6,322 bases of DNA, from contig JAFDWD010000423.1 of assembly GCA_018268695.1 (NCBI GenBank), forward strand, positions 1 through 6,322. Direction: 5' to 3'. Position 1 is the stretch's first letter. Each line of letters begins with the position of its first letter. The stretch comes from Actinomycetota bacterium (lineage in GTDB: Bacteria; Actinomycetota; Thermoleophilia; Solirubrobacterales; 70-9). Under the pieces are notes generated by a model. The model saw only the letters and a list, made by a program, of their open reading frames with translations. It searched no databases and was not told where the DNA came from. The position numbers and the translations under genes were made by a program. Below, in pieces: positions 5,738 through 6,322 of this stretch.

Positions 5738-6079
5738 CTAGGCATCCACCGGCTGCACGACCCAGTGGATGTGGCCGGGCACACCATCCGCGTGAGACCA
5801 GAGGCAGACGTAGACCTGCTCGGGATCGAAGGCCTCGGTGACCGCCGCGGCGACGCGCCGGAGGAGGGGCCCGAGCTCGGTGGCCTCCTCGGCATCCAGA
5901 TCGGCGACGTGGACGACGTGCCGCTTCGGCTTCACGATCAGCGTCCCCACTCCCAGCGGGCCGACGCAGTGCTCGACGACCCATCCTCGCGTCTCCTCGA
6001 TCCTCCCACCGGGACACGGCTGGCGGCCGGCGGTCAGATCGCAGGCGAGGCAGCCGGGTTGGTCCTTGACGCCGGTCAC
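5738..6079 (-). CDS. HIT-family (histidine triad) protein, apparently shortened by an in-frame TAG
   Basis: The visible product has 113 residues. It has an N-terminal CLAC pair (Cys10, Cys13), then PGGRIEETRGWVVEHCVGP (about 23-41) and GTLIVKPKRHVVHVADL (about 45-61). These are followed by a helix EEATELGPLLRRV and finally CLWSHADGVPGHIHWVVQPV (about 92-111), where GHIHWVV is the histidine motif. HIT proteins hydrolyse or transfer nucleotides at phosphoramidate or dinucleoside polyphosphate bonds; the CxxC near the N-terminus may bind zinc. The GTG start at 6077-6079 shares bases with the TGA of the upstream hydrolase (GTGA overlap), implying translational coupling. The TAG at 5738-5740 comes two residues after QPV, and homologous-looking tail sequence continues in the same frame. 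The active-site part is intact, so activity without the tail cannot be excluded. Confidence 0.82.
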   Translation of the reverse strand: MTGVKDQPGCLACDLTAGRQPCPGGRIEETRGWVVEHCVGPLGVGTLIVKPKRHVVHVADLDAEEATELGPLLRRVAAAVTEAFDPEQVYVCLWSHADGVPGHIHWVVQPVDA

Positions 6080-6322
6080 GTCACGAAGCGGTCGGCCAGC
6101 CAGGACTCGAAGTCCTCGTTGGCGGCGCGGGCCATCTCGATCGGGAAGCTGAGGAAGCCGTGGCCGCACTCGGGGTAGACGCGCAGGTCGACCTGTCCCC
6201 CGGCAGCCGAGAGGCGCATCGCCATCAGCAAGGAGTCCTCGAGGACCGGATCCAGGGTCCCGATCGTCAGCAGGGCCGGCGGCAGGTCATGGAGGTCGCC
6301 GTAGAGCGGCGAGATGTCCGGG
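6076..6322 (-). CDS. Alpha/beta hydrolase (esterase/lipase type), C-terminal part only
   Basis: Only the last 81 residues are in the window; the start lies beyond the right edge. They show the end of an alpha/beta hydrolase of the acetyl-esterase / hormone-sensitive-lipase kind: SPLYGDLHDLPPALLTIGTLDPVLEDS (about 4-30), with the probable catalytic Asp24, and VYPECGHGFLSFP (about 48-60), with the probable catalytic His54. The nucleophilic Ser in GxSxG would be outside the window. Family members hydrolyse short-chain carboxylic esters; the substrate is not evident. The TGA at 6076-6078 overlaps the GTG of the HIT gene, so the two genes form one operon, hydrolase first. Confidence 0.85.
   Translation of the reverse strand, partial: PDISPLYGDLHDLPPALLTIGTLDPVLEDSLLMAMRLSAAGGQVDLRVYPECGHGFLSFPIEMARAANEDFESWLADRFVT

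Noticed and set aside
5738..5740. TAG recoded as an amino acid across the genome
   Set aside because: TAG ends the TMEM175 gene (4475-4477) and the first GNAT gene (4414-4416) at sensible places, so it works as an ordinary stop here.
6080..6169. Longer HIT protein starting at 6169
   Set aside because: The extra 30 residues are Arg/Pro-rich and lie over the conserved C-terminus of the hydrolase; the GTG at 6079 overlapping the hydrolase stop is the natural start.
1..6322. CRISPR array, tRNA or rRNA gene, insertion sequence or defence system
   Set aside because: No regularly spaced direct repeats, no cloverleaf-like or rRNA sequence, and no transposase, integrase, nuclease or toxin motif was seen on either strand.

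Overview
The window is high-GC DNA with strong G/C preference at third codon positions, frequent GTG starts and tightly packed short operons on both strands. This fits an actinobacterium. The mix of an SCP-x-type thiolase, a short FUSC protein, a CrtA-like protein, TMEM175 and GNAT enzymes suggests a soil lineage such as Thermoleophilia/Solirubrobacterales, but that placement is inference; no rRNA or marker gene is present.

Layout. (1) 1-1981, minus strand: a FUSC-type membrane protein followed 40 bp downstream by an SCP-x-type thiolase that runs off the left edge. (2) 2006-2767, plus strand: a CcdA-type thiol:disulfide membrane transporter, divergent from FUSC with only about 24 bp between starts. 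(3) 2778-2810: a hairpin between convergent genes. (4) 2816-3803, minus strand: a two-gene unit with a spheroidene monooxygenase (CrtA)-like protein and an unrecognised 92-residue protein. (5) 3851-4477, plus strand: a bacterial TMEM175 potassium channel. (6) 4414-4992, minus strand: a GNAT acetyltransferase whose 3' end overlaps the TMEM175 gene by 64 bp. (7) 5030-5569, plus strand: a second GNAT enzyme, divergent from the first. (8) 5574-5622: a perfect 21-bp-stem hairpin between convergent genes. (9) 5618-6322, minus strand: the C-terminus of an alpha/beta hydrolase translationally coupled (GTGA overlap) to a HIT-family protein.

Most of this is ordinary chromosomal gene content, and I see no CRISPR array, mobile element, RNA gene or defence system. 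The most notable observation is in the HIT gene. An in-frame TAG at 5738-5740 ends it just after its histidine motif, yet the same frame continues for 39 more codons that read like the conserved C-terminal tail of the family and end at a TGA inside the hairpin. The gene therefore looks recently interrupted, read through, or affected by a sequence error. Secondary points are two strong palindromes at convergent gene ends, a 64-bp convergent coding overlap, and an isolated CrtA-like gene paired with an unknown small protein. No region longer than 300 bases lacks a gene.
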